The notes under the pieces: generated by a model
Told to the model about the DNA's origin: nothing
Seen by the model: the letters and a program-made list of their open reading frames with translations, nothing else
Databases searched by the model: none
Assembly: GCA_964304625.1 (NCBI GenBank)
Contig: OZ199840.1
Coordinates: 6,510,001 to 6,574,000 of the forward strand
Source of the DNA: Kudoa neothunni
Lineage: Eukaryota; Cnidaria
Length of the DNA stretch: 64,000 bases
Reading direction: 5' to 3'
Shown: one piece after another, positions 24,878 to 37,700 of the stretch
How positions within the stretch are numbered: position 1 is the stretch's first letter
Layout: each line of letters begins with the position of its first letter
Made by a program: the position numbers and the translations under genes

Positions 24878-26650
24878 TAATGTGGTTTTTAACCGAAATA
24901 ATTTTGTAGTTGGGCTTTGAAAAATAAATTATTCGTTTGTTGAGAGATAGTAGTTTACTTGCTGAATTTTTTGAAAAATACGAGAATTATATTTTATAAT
25001 TTAGTTTCCTGATTAAAAGCTGAGCTACAGAAATGTGGATATAAATTGTAAACGGTATTTTTGAAATTACTATTTTAACAAACTAGGTATATTCCAAATG
25101 TTTCATCATCACTCTTTCTTTCTTATTTTACTCAAATTGAAAGGTTAAATTTTTTCAGTTGTTAAAAACCGTTAATTCTTTTGATGGCAAATCAAAGGAC
25201 GATCTGAATCACTCCTAGAAATGGGCATATAAAATCAGCTCATCAACCATTATATATCTTTTTTCTAGATGTGAATTGGATTCCAAACGTAAATCAAAGT
25301 TCACTTTAGAAAGTTTGTGCATATTAAAATAATTGAACATTTTTTTGTTGATTGAATAATATAGTATTATATAAATTGTACAAAAAAGGTCGGTAGAAGA
25401 TCTTGTAGCAATATCACTCAATTTGTTTTATCATTTATGGTAACAGTTTTGAGTTCATAAATGGCCGCACAGGAAAATTAACCATTTTTAGATTAAGGCG
25501 CGACCGATAACCATAAAATCTCCCACAGGTAATAATTTTCTTGAATTGAACTCCTTTACTAATTTTTTTGCACATATAATAATCTATAATAAATCGGTTC
25601 TCTTGAATCTATAGTTTAATCAATTATAAACTATAGTACTAAAATTATTATTTGGTTACCCTTCCAGAATGCTTCTTTTGAATGAATACAAACTCATTTT
25701 ACATGAAGAAATTAATTCAACATTTTTATTTTGGGAGTTTTCAAAGTTGAAATATATGTGAAATCAAAATCACGAAATGTAAAAATTTATCGGCTTCTAT
25801 TCGCAAATTTTTAAATAATGGTAAAATAATGAACTTCTCTTTATGTCTCAATGATTTACGTTGATATAACGTATTTAATAAGTTTAAGCGAAGGATTTTG
25901 AAAATTAAGGTTGTAGCCGAAAAAGCACGTAAAACCGGTAATCCGTGTGTGTGTCAGTGTGTACGCATTTTTCATTCTTTATAGAGGGAGATATCACTCC
26001 ATTTGAGCACACGTATGGAAAGATAAAATTTTATTTGAATACAGAAAAACACTTAAAAAATTATAAAAGGTGTGTATCCTGCAAAATGACTAAAAACATT
26101 TTCACGTGATATGAGTGGTATGATTTCAGGATTTACGCAATCATATAGATCATTTCGTTAAAATTATAAAAAGTTAATTTTAAATGTATTGTAGTGTTTA
26201 TTTTACTTTAAAATTATTTAAAAGTAATTTAGTAATTCAAATAAGGAAAGTAATATTAGGTTATGTATCCAAGCATTAATATGAAATTCATTTTTTGATG
26301 TTTAACAAGATTAGTCCTTTTTATATGGTATGATATAGAGATTACTGCAAACGACAAGGAGAAAATCGGTTTTTAGGTGCTCTAAAAAGGAAATTTTAAA
26401 CGCTCAGTAGTGTTTATTCGTTTTTAAAAATATTAAATAAGGTCCATGCGTCCAATTAATTAAATAAATTATCCGTTAATTGGGTAATCTTTGTACTATT
26501 TATTTAAATACTCTTAATTTACTTTGAACTTCATATGACTTTGGCCGGGCAAGGAAGCCTAAGCGAAGCGGGGCTTTTACGCTAGTTGGTATATGTCACA
26601 AACTAATAAGGGAGATTTGACATCTCTCGTAAAATGGCGTTAGTGACGTT
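24878..26650. other. Intergenic, with a possible degraded repeat
   Basis: No gene seen. From about 25919 to 26585 there are hints of an unclassified repeat. It opens with a (GT)n-bearing block ending in a TTTATAGAGGG-type motif. It closes with GC-richer text (GGCCGGGCAAGG, AAGCGAAGCGGGGC, CGCTAGT) that stands out from the AT-rich background. Sequence near 360-470, read on the other strand, has a loosely similar (GT)n, GTACGCA and TTATAGAG order. No termini or duplication could be fixed. Confidence 0.3.
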
Positions 26651-26767
26651 TGTAACAATACTACTCGTACATTAAACAGGGAGCGGCGGCTCTGTTGACC
26701 CACTAATAACCTATATAGTATTGAGTCATATTGGTGCATTTATTCAATGATTATCTATTCGTTATAA
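26651..26767 (+). repeat. 5' LTR of the gypsy fossil
   Basis: 117 bp, starting TGTAACAATA and ending TATAA. It is about 91% identical to the 3' LTR. The flank before it (ACGTT) resembles the flank after the 3' LTR (ACGTC), so a 4-5 bp target duplication is likely but imperfect. Confidence 0.9.
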
Positions 26768-29700
26768 TGGTGTCAGAGGAAAAAGCCATCAACATGTTAG
26801 ACTTTAACGACGTAGACGCCCAATTACTGGAAATTCCATGGCTGGTGACAAAAAAGTCATGGGCTGAAACCCAGCATTATGCTCGTATTCTACTATGCAT
26901 TCCCAGATCAATACGCAGTCTGATCGTACCCTCCTGATGCAGGAGACATTCAAAACAACATTAACATGTTGGAAACCAGCATAAAAAATTACTCACGGTC
27001 TTTATGTAGTTCATACCAACTTCTGAAACGCTTTGAGGAAGCTAAACTGGAACCACACGAACAAATTTTGGAATATTACCAGACTTATCACACTTATGAT
27101 GAGAGCCAGACCGAATTCGTCCCAGGATGATCTAAATTTTTGGATCAGACCTAAAATCATAGCGGCCGACCCACTTAGAGATAGGGCAACACTACAAGCA
27201 CTTAGCTCTGGAAATATCCAAAGTCTCTTTGAAAATATTCAACTTTCCGGTGATCATGAGAAACAACAGTTAGACCTCCAGGTATTTTCAATATCCAGAA
27301 GAAATGTTTACGAATGCAAACGTTGCGGAGGAAAGCACAATACTTCTGAATGCAAAGGACTTGCCGTCTGTAAAATTTGCAACAAACGAGGTCATATGGC
27401 AAAAAAATGTTGGCGTCAGGGAAACGTGAAAAGGGTGTGACTTCCGCTTGGGTACGCTCCCTTCAATCAATAAACAAGCACGATAAAATATCATCAATTG
27501 AAAGAGTTCACATAATCCATTCAAATGAACCTCTTATTTGTAAAATCATTGTTCCGTCTTCAGGCAAAACGTATAATGCATTGATCGATACTGGCTCGGC
27601 ATACAGTCTTGTAGATAAGAGGATTTCTGTTGATGACTCATTAATCCATGTTATAACAAACTTCAAGTTGCAAATGGTAATCCATTAAAAACTGAGTTCA
27701 AAACTAACTTACTTGTCGAATTTTCTGGAAAAGTGATGCCTCACACATTTCTTGTGACCGATGAACTTGTCTGCGACCCAATTATTGGGCGCGATTTTAT
27801 TAGTTCTCACTTGGCCATTGAAATCAAAATGCAAAACAAAACGACTTCGAATGTGAATACCTGCACCGTCGAGCAGGGGAATAATTGTAATTGTACAATA
27901 AATCTGGACAAAATTCTCGAAAAATACAAAGATGTTTTTTGTGATGATATTCTCGGACTACCCACTGCTAAAAATTCGTCTCTCAACATTTCATCGAACG
28001 GTTCAAAGCCAATCGCACTACGTCCATATAGAATACCCTACCATTACAAATATGAAGTAACTCAACAATTAAAGGAGATGCTTCACTGCGGAATTATACG
28101 GCGTTCAAAAAGTCCTTGGTGTGCATCAGTTGTTATTACGCAGAAAAAGGACAAATCAATAAGACTATATGTGGATTACCGAAAACTGAACGACATCACT
28201 GTAAAAGATGAGTATCCATTACCATTACTTTATGACACAATAGACAAACTGGCTGGATAAACTATATTCTCTTCATTCGACTTAAAATCGGGATATTGGC
28301 AGATCCCTATAGCTAAGGATGGCATCCCCAAAACGGCATTCTCACCTGATCATGGTGAAGGTCTTTACGAATTTTTAAAAATGCCTTTTGGAGTAGTCAA
28401 CGGCCCAGCCGCCTTCCAACATGCTATGGATAATATGCTTCATGAAATTCCCTATGTTATTGCATACATGGACGATATCGTCGTATTTTCTAAAAATCAT
28501 GATGATCACTTGCATCACCTCGAAAAAGCATTGAAATTGCCAAAAGACGAGAACCTTGCGGTAAATCCACCAAAAATCAAAAAGTAAATTTTTCCAAACT
28601 GAAATTCATTATTTTGGATTTGTCATATTCAAGAATGGTATTGCCGATGATTCAGATAGAGTCGAATCTATAAAAAACTGGAAAATACCCGGTAACAAAA
28701 AAGACCTACAATCATTTCTTGGCGCTGTCAACTTCCTCCATAGACATGTGAAGAATCTGGCCGAGTTGACCGCCCCTTTGTACACACTAATTGAACTCAA
28801 AATCGATTTTATATGGTCAAGCACTGAAGATGATATTTTTCAAAAAGTTAAACAACTTGTTTCACGATCAAAAAGTCTCAGTTTCCTGATTTGTGCAAAC
28901 CATTCATTGTCTAGTGCGATGCCTCAAATATGGCATCTGGAGGTGTGCTAATGCAAGAGGATGGCGCAAATGTGATAATTGCATATACCAGTAAAAAATT
29001 CAACAGAAAAGAACTGAAATATGCCACTACAGATAGAGAAGCTCTAGCGGTGATACACGCCATCGGAAAATTCAGACCATACCTGATTGGGAAAAGATTC
29101 CGTATCGTGACTGACCACAATCCTCTTGTAACTCTGAAGAAAACGAAAGACCTCCTTGGAAGGAGAGGTCGATGGCCCATGGAATGGCAAGAATACGATT
29201 TTGACGTGAAATACAAACCTGGTTCGTCAAATATACTTACCGACGCTCTTTCTCGAAGCATTTGTAGCATAACAGAATTTTGTGGAATAAATACTGATGA
29301 GATTGCCAAAAATCAAGAATCAGATAAATCCATATGCTGCCTAAAAAATTATTCAGTGCATGATGAAATACCCAACACTTATGATGATGAAGAAACCAAT
29401 GCTCTCTGGAAAAAGAGAAAAAAACTTAAAATCATTAATGGTTTACTCTTCTTTAGCTCACATGTTGGAGACAGTGGTTCTGCCTAAAGTTAACAGAAGT
29501 GATATCATTCGACTTATTCATGACCACGGCACAGCACATTCGGGAGTCATCAAGACGTCTCAAGCAATAAGGAGGATGTGTTTTTGGCCGAACATCGAGA
29601 AGGATGTGCAAACATATATATCTAATTGTAATGTATGCCTTAAAACTAAAATTCCGACTCATATGAAAAAAGCTGAACTCATACATACCCATACCAGTGG

Positions 29701-30570
29701 AAGGACCTGGAATCATGTGGCATATTCACTTTATAGGGCCCTCGCCGTCTACTATAAATGGTAATCGGCTTATAATAATTATGGTCGACCAATTCACAAA
29801 ATGGGTTGAAGCCAAAGCATTGGAGACAATTACGGCTGAAAATACCGTTGGAGCTGTATTAGAATTAATTGTATCAAGACATGGTATACCTCAAAGAATT
29901 CACACTGATAGAGGTCACCAATTCGACTCTGCAGTTTTTGGAGAGTTGTGTTCAAACCTAAGCATTAACCACTCCATGTCTACCCCACACCATTCGGAAG
30001 GGAACGGAATGGTGGAACGACAAGTTAGAAATCTCAAAACAAAATTATGCGCCCCTATTGAATCGAAAAATTTAGAATGGTACAAAGTCTTAGAAATGGC
30101 ACTTTTCGCCATACGCACAACGATATCGGACTCTATTAAATGGTCACCAGCATACCTTACATACGGAAGGTAGTTATACACGAGGGCTCAAATGCAACTT
30201 CCTAAAACTTCACCTGGTAAATTAGGCATATGCAACAATGCCTACGTCAAATTTTTCTTGGAAAATTTACGCACATGTCGAAGCGAAGCGATGAAGAATG
30301 TTGATACGTCTCAAATTAAGCAGAAATCCTATCATGATCTAAAATCAACAAATATTCATTATAAGATTGGTGATCATGTGTTTATGCGTAATCGAAACGC
30401 GACGTCACTGGTCCCTAAATTTGTTGGATCGTATAAACTGGTTAAAGTATCACATCCCAACTACGTCATAAAAAGTGCAGGACAAAGTCGTCTTGTCCAT
30501 TTTAATGATTTAACCAAAAGTGAAACTGCCAAACAAGATAGTCGCCCTAAATCATCGCGGAGGGGAGAAA

Positions 30571-30687
30571 TGTAACAATACTACGCGTACATTAAACAAG
30601 GAGCGGTGGATCTGTTGAGTCACTAATAACCTATATAGTATTGAGTAATATTGGTGCATTTATTCAGTGAGTATCTATTCGCTATAA
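30571..30687 (+). repeat. 3' LTR of the gypsy fossil
   Basis: 117 bp, the same length as the 5' LTR, and preceded by the purine-rich tract GGAGGGGAGAAA. Confidence 0.9.
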
Positions 30688-30767
30688 CGTCATGTGTCTT
30701 AAAATCAATCCATACTGCACGAATAACATTTTCCATACATTCTATATCTCAATTAATAAATCTTCCT

Positions 30768-31317
30768 GGTTAAAATGTACAATAGTGGCCGTAATCTAAA
30801 TCGGCGACCACAATAAAAATCGAACTTGTTGATTATTCTAATTTATTGTATTTATCATTGTTTCACCACTTGTAGTTTATTTTCGGCACTGTATTTGATT
30901 TGTTATTGATAATAGTTGTTGTAATATATTCTTTAAATAACTGCTAGCCCCTCGTAGTTATTTCCACAGGACATACCATTTAATCGATGGAGTAAAGCAT
31001 GCTTTGTTTTATCCTAAAATTTGAGTGTGACAACTATGATTTTTTATTGATTGTCATATTTCATCATTAGCAATTGCCTATTATTAGTTCTATGTCTTAA
31101 GAATAAGAAATTAATATTATCTGCAAGCATTAGGTGTCAAATTGTATCAAATGCATAACGTTGACATCAAAAATAATTTATTGTAATTAATCCACTCATT
31201 CCTACCATTAAATGTTTAACACATTTTATGCTAATTTGTTGTAAAAAATTCAGGATTAATCTACGAACCAATTATAATCTTTAATCGGAAAATGTGGCCA
31301 CTATTCTACATTTAACC
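30768..31317 (-). mobile_element. MITE copy 2, inverted relative to copy 1
   Basis: This is the reverse-complement relative of the element at 18393-18938, similar over its whole length. Its ends read GGTTAAAATGTACAATAGTG and, on the other side, CTATTCTACATTTAACC. Flanks ATCTTCCT (30760-30767) and GTCTTCCT (31318-31325) agree at seven of eight bases and are taken as the target duplication. The last 22 bp of this element reappear at 43640, directly after the N gap. Confidence 0.87.
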
Positions 31318-31718
31318 GTCTTCCTTGTATACATTGAATGGAAGCTCGCTTAATTTTGTTCTCACGCTGAATTAGAAAAACAATACTACACAGGTGCTTT
31401 TTAATATGTTTTTAAAGTAGGGCATCGGGATATTTCTTATTTCGGACAACAATATTGATTATATGAGTACTTCTAAGTAAAATAACATAGTTTTTTAATC
31501 CAAACTCCCTTTCAAATGCATATTAAAAGCCGTATTTGCAAAAATTTTCTACAAAGGCGATTATGTACTCACGTACTATTGTAAACATACGCGGACACAC
31601 ATAATAACATTACACATAAATAGATGATTACGATACTTCCTTCGTGAACAAATATTCATAGGTATATTCTCCCATAAACAACAGTATTTATTTTTGACCA
31701 AAATTGCACATTTAAACA

Positions 31719-34700
31719 ATGCCTAGAATAAATAGAAAGTAACTTTAATCACTTTAATTTGATTAAATATCTTTGATAGGATCATTGCTCTGTTCATATT
31801 TTTACTCATTGTATTGTCATTCTTGTATTACTTGAATGGATTGAAAAATAATAACTATCAAACGGTTTATAACGATATCTTATTAGATCATTTTTTGCCA
31901 ACTTCTCTTTCTCCAAAACTTGAAAATACAGATCAAGTTATTGCTTCTTAGTGTGTATATCAAAATTAAAATATTCTTAGAGCATAATTGAAGTTATATC
32001 AAGCCGTGATGCATTCAGAGTTTACGTTAATGAAAATATTGTATATGTGTCTCCGCTTGGGCATGTTGGAATATCAATGGTTGTTTTAAACCCAAACTCA
32101 TTAGAAATTTTAAACACTGCCCATTTTAATACTTACATGAGTTCGTCTGAAGCTGATGATTTGTTGAATTCAGTCAAATCCTGTGGAAAAAATGAACTAA
32201 TTATTCTAGGAGTTGTTGTAAGTTTTTGTTTAAACGAATGCATAATACCCACTGCAGTGGTAGACCACTGATTTTTAATCCCCCTTAAATGTTGTTAGAA
32301 ATATTGATATTGAAAGTGGGAATTTTTAATGTAATTTTGTCAATGTCTTATCAATATTTTACTAACTTATCAAAAATTTTATGTTTATATTTACCGAGAA
32401 ATTATTTTTATGATGGACAATTCTTAATCCTCTTAAGAAATGCTTGAAAAAGAATTACGTAATTCTGTTTTTCTTTATTACAGCACTATTTAATCATATT
32501 CTATTTAAGCCTACTATGCGTATAAGAAAATAAGAAGTATCAAAAGTTTTTAAACGCATTGTGTATATTAGCTATTGATTTTAAGCCATCCTTTCGCAAT
32601 CATGGTGAAAGTGTGTAAAATCCGTCCCTCTAATATATATATATATAAATATATAACTGTTTAATATAATTTAATTTAATAAATTGAGGAAAAAAAATAT
32701 TGCTTTTACTTAAAATTAAAATATTTGGTTATTATAATCCGACACACGTTTTTTGGAATAATTTTAGATATTCCTTTTTTAAACGGCACGAACATGATCA
32801 ATCGATTTTTTTTGCAAAATATTAAAAAAATGTAATACTAATTAATTAATTAACGAGGTATGACAAGAATATGACGCCTTAAAACATTTCACCAATTTTA
32901 GTTTCGTTTTATAAAATTTCATCGGGATTAGAAATGGAGGGTGTGTTACAATGCTTTATAGCTGGGATCGGCAACCTATGGACCACAATGCATTGACTGG
33001 CATACAAAAATTTCTTAATATCTAAAATACCTAAATACTTTTTAAGTTGTCATCCATATCGTTTTTCGAAATGTTTATAGGTTGTCGATGTAAACATTTT
33101 AGACCACTAAAATTCATTTTCATAAAATCAGAAAACCGGAATTAATATGGATGCTAAAATATCGTCAAAATTATTCCAATCAAAGTATATAATATTTTTA
33201 AAAGGGTATATAATTACATTTCTTGTCATTTGACTTAGTCTAATAAATCGTTCATTCACAAACTTAGCACGAGCTTATTACACTGCAAGTGAAATTTATT
33301 TGAGTATAATACTTTTGATTTTATGTAATTTTCTAGTTTTAATGACTTTTATAAATTCTTGTTTATATATTTAAATTAAAATTTTGAATTAAGATTAATT
33401 TGACATATTGGTAGATTAATTTTAATACGGCGCGCATTAGAGTTAGGGTATGTCTATTCGGCCCATCACTCAAAAAGGTTGCCGACCCCTGCTTTATAGT
33501 AACAAATTTAGCTCCACTTTGGAGAATATTGCTGAATTATTTTATTACATTATGCCTTTATTTAATATGTTTGTTATTTTATTAATTTTTACATCCATTA
33601 AACATAATTACCGTAATGTCTCGTTATTGCGTAATATTTTGGGACTGGGGAAAAATTACGGAATATCGAGTCGTCTACGCACGCATAATAACTTTTAATT
33701 TAACATTTTTTACAAAATTGCTTATATATTTTATAATTTTTTATTCATTTATTGGTAATTTTGCGTAAGACATCCTTAACTTGATGTACAGAAAATAATA
33801 TATTAGGATTCACAACGACCTACGTCTTTTCGCGGATTTAAAAGACTTTTTACTTGAAACGTTGTAACGATTTCATCGTTGTGAATGAGATCAGGATCGT
33901 CACTTCAAAAAGTAAATTTACCTTGATTATCTTAATTTAAATATATAATTTCATTTTCTTCCAACAAAATAATATCATTACACATATGAATATTAAAATT
34001 TTTCTATTAATTACTTTATAATGTTATTTCTTCATCACATTACTTTAAAGTTTTATATTCTTAATTTTTCAATAAAAGTGAAGAAAAAATCAATTATTTT
34101 TTTTAAAAATAGGCAACCGATTGACTCACTAATTTTGACGTATAAAAATAAACGAGCATGGCATATTTAAATATTTTCTGGTCCTTTTCTCCGAATAGCA
34201 CATTTATTAAAAATATTTCTCTTAATTGGGTATTAATCGTTGAATTATTGCCAGATCAATTTGTCGCACCACACAAACAGTGTTTTTGGTAGAAATAGGA
34301 ACTGGATGTTTTCGAAATAATTGATCGATTAAGGACGGTGTGAGAAATGTTGTAATAAAATTAAAACCTGTTTTCTCTAATAAATCTCTGCTTCATATCG
34401 TTGAGGATCTGATAAAATATAGATGAAGATAATCACACATTCATTATCGAATGTCATTAAACTAAAAGCTCTTTAATTCCCTAAAACAACTTGTTTTCTT
34501 AAAACCTTCTTATTACGTGTAATTGTAATTTTTCTTCGGTCATTGTAGCAGTGATAAACATAGTTGCACGCTTTTGAATTATTTTACACGCTTACATTGT
34601 GCTAATTTTTAATAGTGGACGTACGCTGTATCGGTTTTTCATAAAAATGAGCGTTCTCATCCAAATTTAATATGTATTCCGGATTGTTTCTTGACAAAAT

Positions 34701-37700
34701 CTCGGCAAAATTTCCCATCCATTGATAAATATATTTAAAATCAGCGCTCTCCTTATCCGTTCAATTTGAGTTTTACAGGCCGTAACGCCTTCTGCATCGG
34801 TTAAACTAACATTCTCTTCCGTTAAAATCGTTTATTCAAATATCTTTGATAATAAAACAAGATTATTCGATCATTAAAAAACTAGATAATATTATTTTTC
34901 CCTCGTTGAAACTACCCAATTGTACAGACTATTTTAATATCCTTATATTTTCCGGGTTTAAATATTTTTCAAGATTTTGAAATTTTCGAATCTATGGTTT
35001 CGTCTTGTTTGGAAAAAATTCTAAAAATATTCAAATAACTTATTTTAAATTATCGAACAATATTGAAGATAATATATGGTTAAACGAAACGTTTTACATT
35101 AACATCATTAACACCACTTAAAAACTTAAAAAGTTGTAGAAATAAATTATTTTTATTACATTATCCTTAGTTATTTGAGAATTTACAATACTTTTTATAG
35201 TGCATCCATCAAATTAATGGATTAAAATAAAAAAAATGGGTTACGCAATAACGGGACACGAGGTTTTTTCTAATTTGTTCGATATCCACTTGTTCAACAT
35301 TTTTTTTGTATAATTATCTATTTAAGCATACTTAATGTGACTATTATGTTTTGTTTAGTGAATTAAAGCACATAACTCCAATAAAGTTCAATTACGCAGT
35401 ATCGAGGCACAACTTTTATCTATTTTTTTAATTTGACGATAAAAAAATGCGAAAACCCAATTAATGATTTTATCAATTTCCAATTGAATACAGTAGGTAA
35501 TTACTAATTCATACCACCAATAATTTATAATATTCTATTTTTTGTTAATATTATTAAATTAAACAATGTATTATAAAAATTTAATGTATATTGAACGACG
35601 GTTTTTTATTCAAAAATATACCTAATATCTATGTAATACATTTATCATTAATTCGTGATGCAAAATGATCTATACCAAATCAATCCACATTCTTGCATAA
35701 ACTTACAAATAAATAGACATATATTATATTCCCAGAAAATAATTTCATAAATTAAGTAAAGTAAAGAAAAATCTAAATACTTGAATTCGGTGAACGAGCT
35801 GCTACTCAAGAGAACCAAAACTATTACAATAATACATACTGTTACTTGAATCATTTCTTCTTTAATCCCCGAACTAGCTGAAAACTTTACATTATCCAAA
35901 TAAAAATAAAGTGGAAATCTACCCGACATTTTTATTTCATTAAATTGTATCAAATAAAAGTCAGCATTGACTGACTCAGTAAGATAAAAATTCATTGAGA
36001 GAGAATGTGGAGTAAATGATCAATTATTAAGGTTTTATTTTGTATGGGCATGCGCGACAATTTATGTTGATACTTTTCTTTGGAATATGATTGTATTTAT
36101 ATGTTTATTTAATTTAAAAAAATAATTTAAGTACTTTCAGATAGTTTATTTTACTTTAAAAAGCACGATATAATATTACGCATCGACACGTAAAATGATA
36201 ACAAACAACGATTATTTCATCAAACAGTTATCATGTATGTTTGTTGAATGCTCTCTACAGCTCTAAACTAATCAACATGATGATGAATCGTCATATTTTT
36301 AACAGTAAGTATAAGAGTTATTAGAATTTGAGGAGCTATCGATGTATTCAAGAGAGAACGACGTGCCTATATCTATGTTGCGCTTGTAGGCTAGCATGGC
36401 ATGTATTGTTGTTGGTTATTTATCCGATATTTATTCAATAGAATTTTCTTAAATTTTAAAAAAATGAAGTATTTTGTTTTTTTAAATAATTTAAAAAAGA
36501 TAAATGGGAGTAGATTTCCACATCAATTTTAATTATAAAGTCTTTTTATGTTAACATTTTTGATATATGGGAAGAAAATATTTAAATTTTGTTATTAAGG
36601 CTTTAATAAAGACAGAACAATACAAAAACTGGATAGGGATTGTGTTCCATTTAAAGCTCTAATATTGTTGGCCAAATTGATTTGGCGTAGAAATCTACCT
36701 CATTATACTTAGAGGGTTTAACGGGATTTCTCTGAAAAATTACATGATCATAGACATGTGCGAAAGTATAATATTTAAACCAATAAAGATAAAATAAGAA
36801 AAAAGATGACTATGATACTGATCAACATGTTTATGAACAATTCCTTTGAACCCGATCAACAAAATATCTAAATTTTCTCACCAAGATCATTAAAAAAATT
36901 GTAGGTTTATAGGAGAATAATTATTATTCGAATGCGTGTAATATATGCTTAGAGAATTGAAATATAATTTAATTAAAAGGTAGATGCTTTTTTGAGCATC
37001 CATTGTTGTCGCCTCCGAAAATTAGCGCTACCTCGAATTTCAACGTAAGTGAAGTCTTTAATACTGATTTATGTACTAATTATTGAACAATTACAAGACG
37101 GCGTCCTTTTCCTAACTAAATCAACGTATAGTGTCACTCAGAATTATTCTCTATACAACTTAAATATTGCTTTCTAAAATATTATTTTAACATATTTAAC
37201 AATTTGTATAGATTTATGAAAATTTACCACTGAATATTTATAAAAATGGTTGTAAACAAATAATATTTATGTGAGCATTACTAATATGGTATAATTAGAG
37301 GTAAATAATGCTTAATTCGCTCTTTTTTCATATCCCAAACGATTACAAATTAGAGGTAACCCACTGCATCACATATTATCTTCTATAAACTTCATACATT
37401 TGCAATATATTATTTAGATAAATTCGCATTAAAATTCTAAAAATATATAAAAATTTGTGCCAAATTTTTTAAGACATAATTTTTTATGATGCATAGGATG
37501 ACGGATCTATGAAGCTTCATAATGATGTTAGATTGGAGCTTTCAAAACAAGGCAGCACCAAAATTAAAGATTTGAAATTTAGAAGTATGTGGTCAATGAT
37601 ATTCCTCAAGGACCAAGCATTGTTGGAAGAAGGAATAATACACAGGGAGACAACAGACGGCTGGCCTGCTCCGCTGCGTCTTTATACTTCACTAAAACCC

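Larger units (their letters stand above)
26651..30687 (+). mobile_element. Ty3/gypsy LTR retrotransposon fossil, broken
   Basis: A 4,037-bp element lies between two 117-bp direct LTRs that start TGTAACAATACTAC. Parts in order, approximate positions: gag with two CCHC zinc knuckles (26.77-27.44 kb; knuckles near 27.31-27.41), aspartic protease with a DTGSA motif (near 27.59), reverse transcriptase with YMDD (near 28.46), RNase H (28.9-29.25), then integrase with an HHCC zinc region and a DDE core (29.45-30.55). The protease, RT, RNase H, integrase order defines Ty3/gypsy. A primer-binding-like TGG follows the 5' LTR, and a purine-rich tract precedes the 3' LTR. The LTRs differ at about ten sites in 117, so the insertion is not recent. 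It is broken, with roughly half a dozen breaks. No envelope gene is seen. Confidence 0.92.

Noticed and set aside
33450-33698. 82-codon plus-strand frame
   Set aside because: It starts inside the right end of the hAT MITE and runs out past its target duplication, so it is a chance frame.
35648-35995. 115-codon minus-strand frame with a hydrophobic stretch inside the POMGNT1-B intron
   Set aside because: No family resemblance and low-complexity hydrophobic composition expected of AT-rich DNA. The duplicate at 47989-48336 is a block copy, so it adds no conservation evidence.
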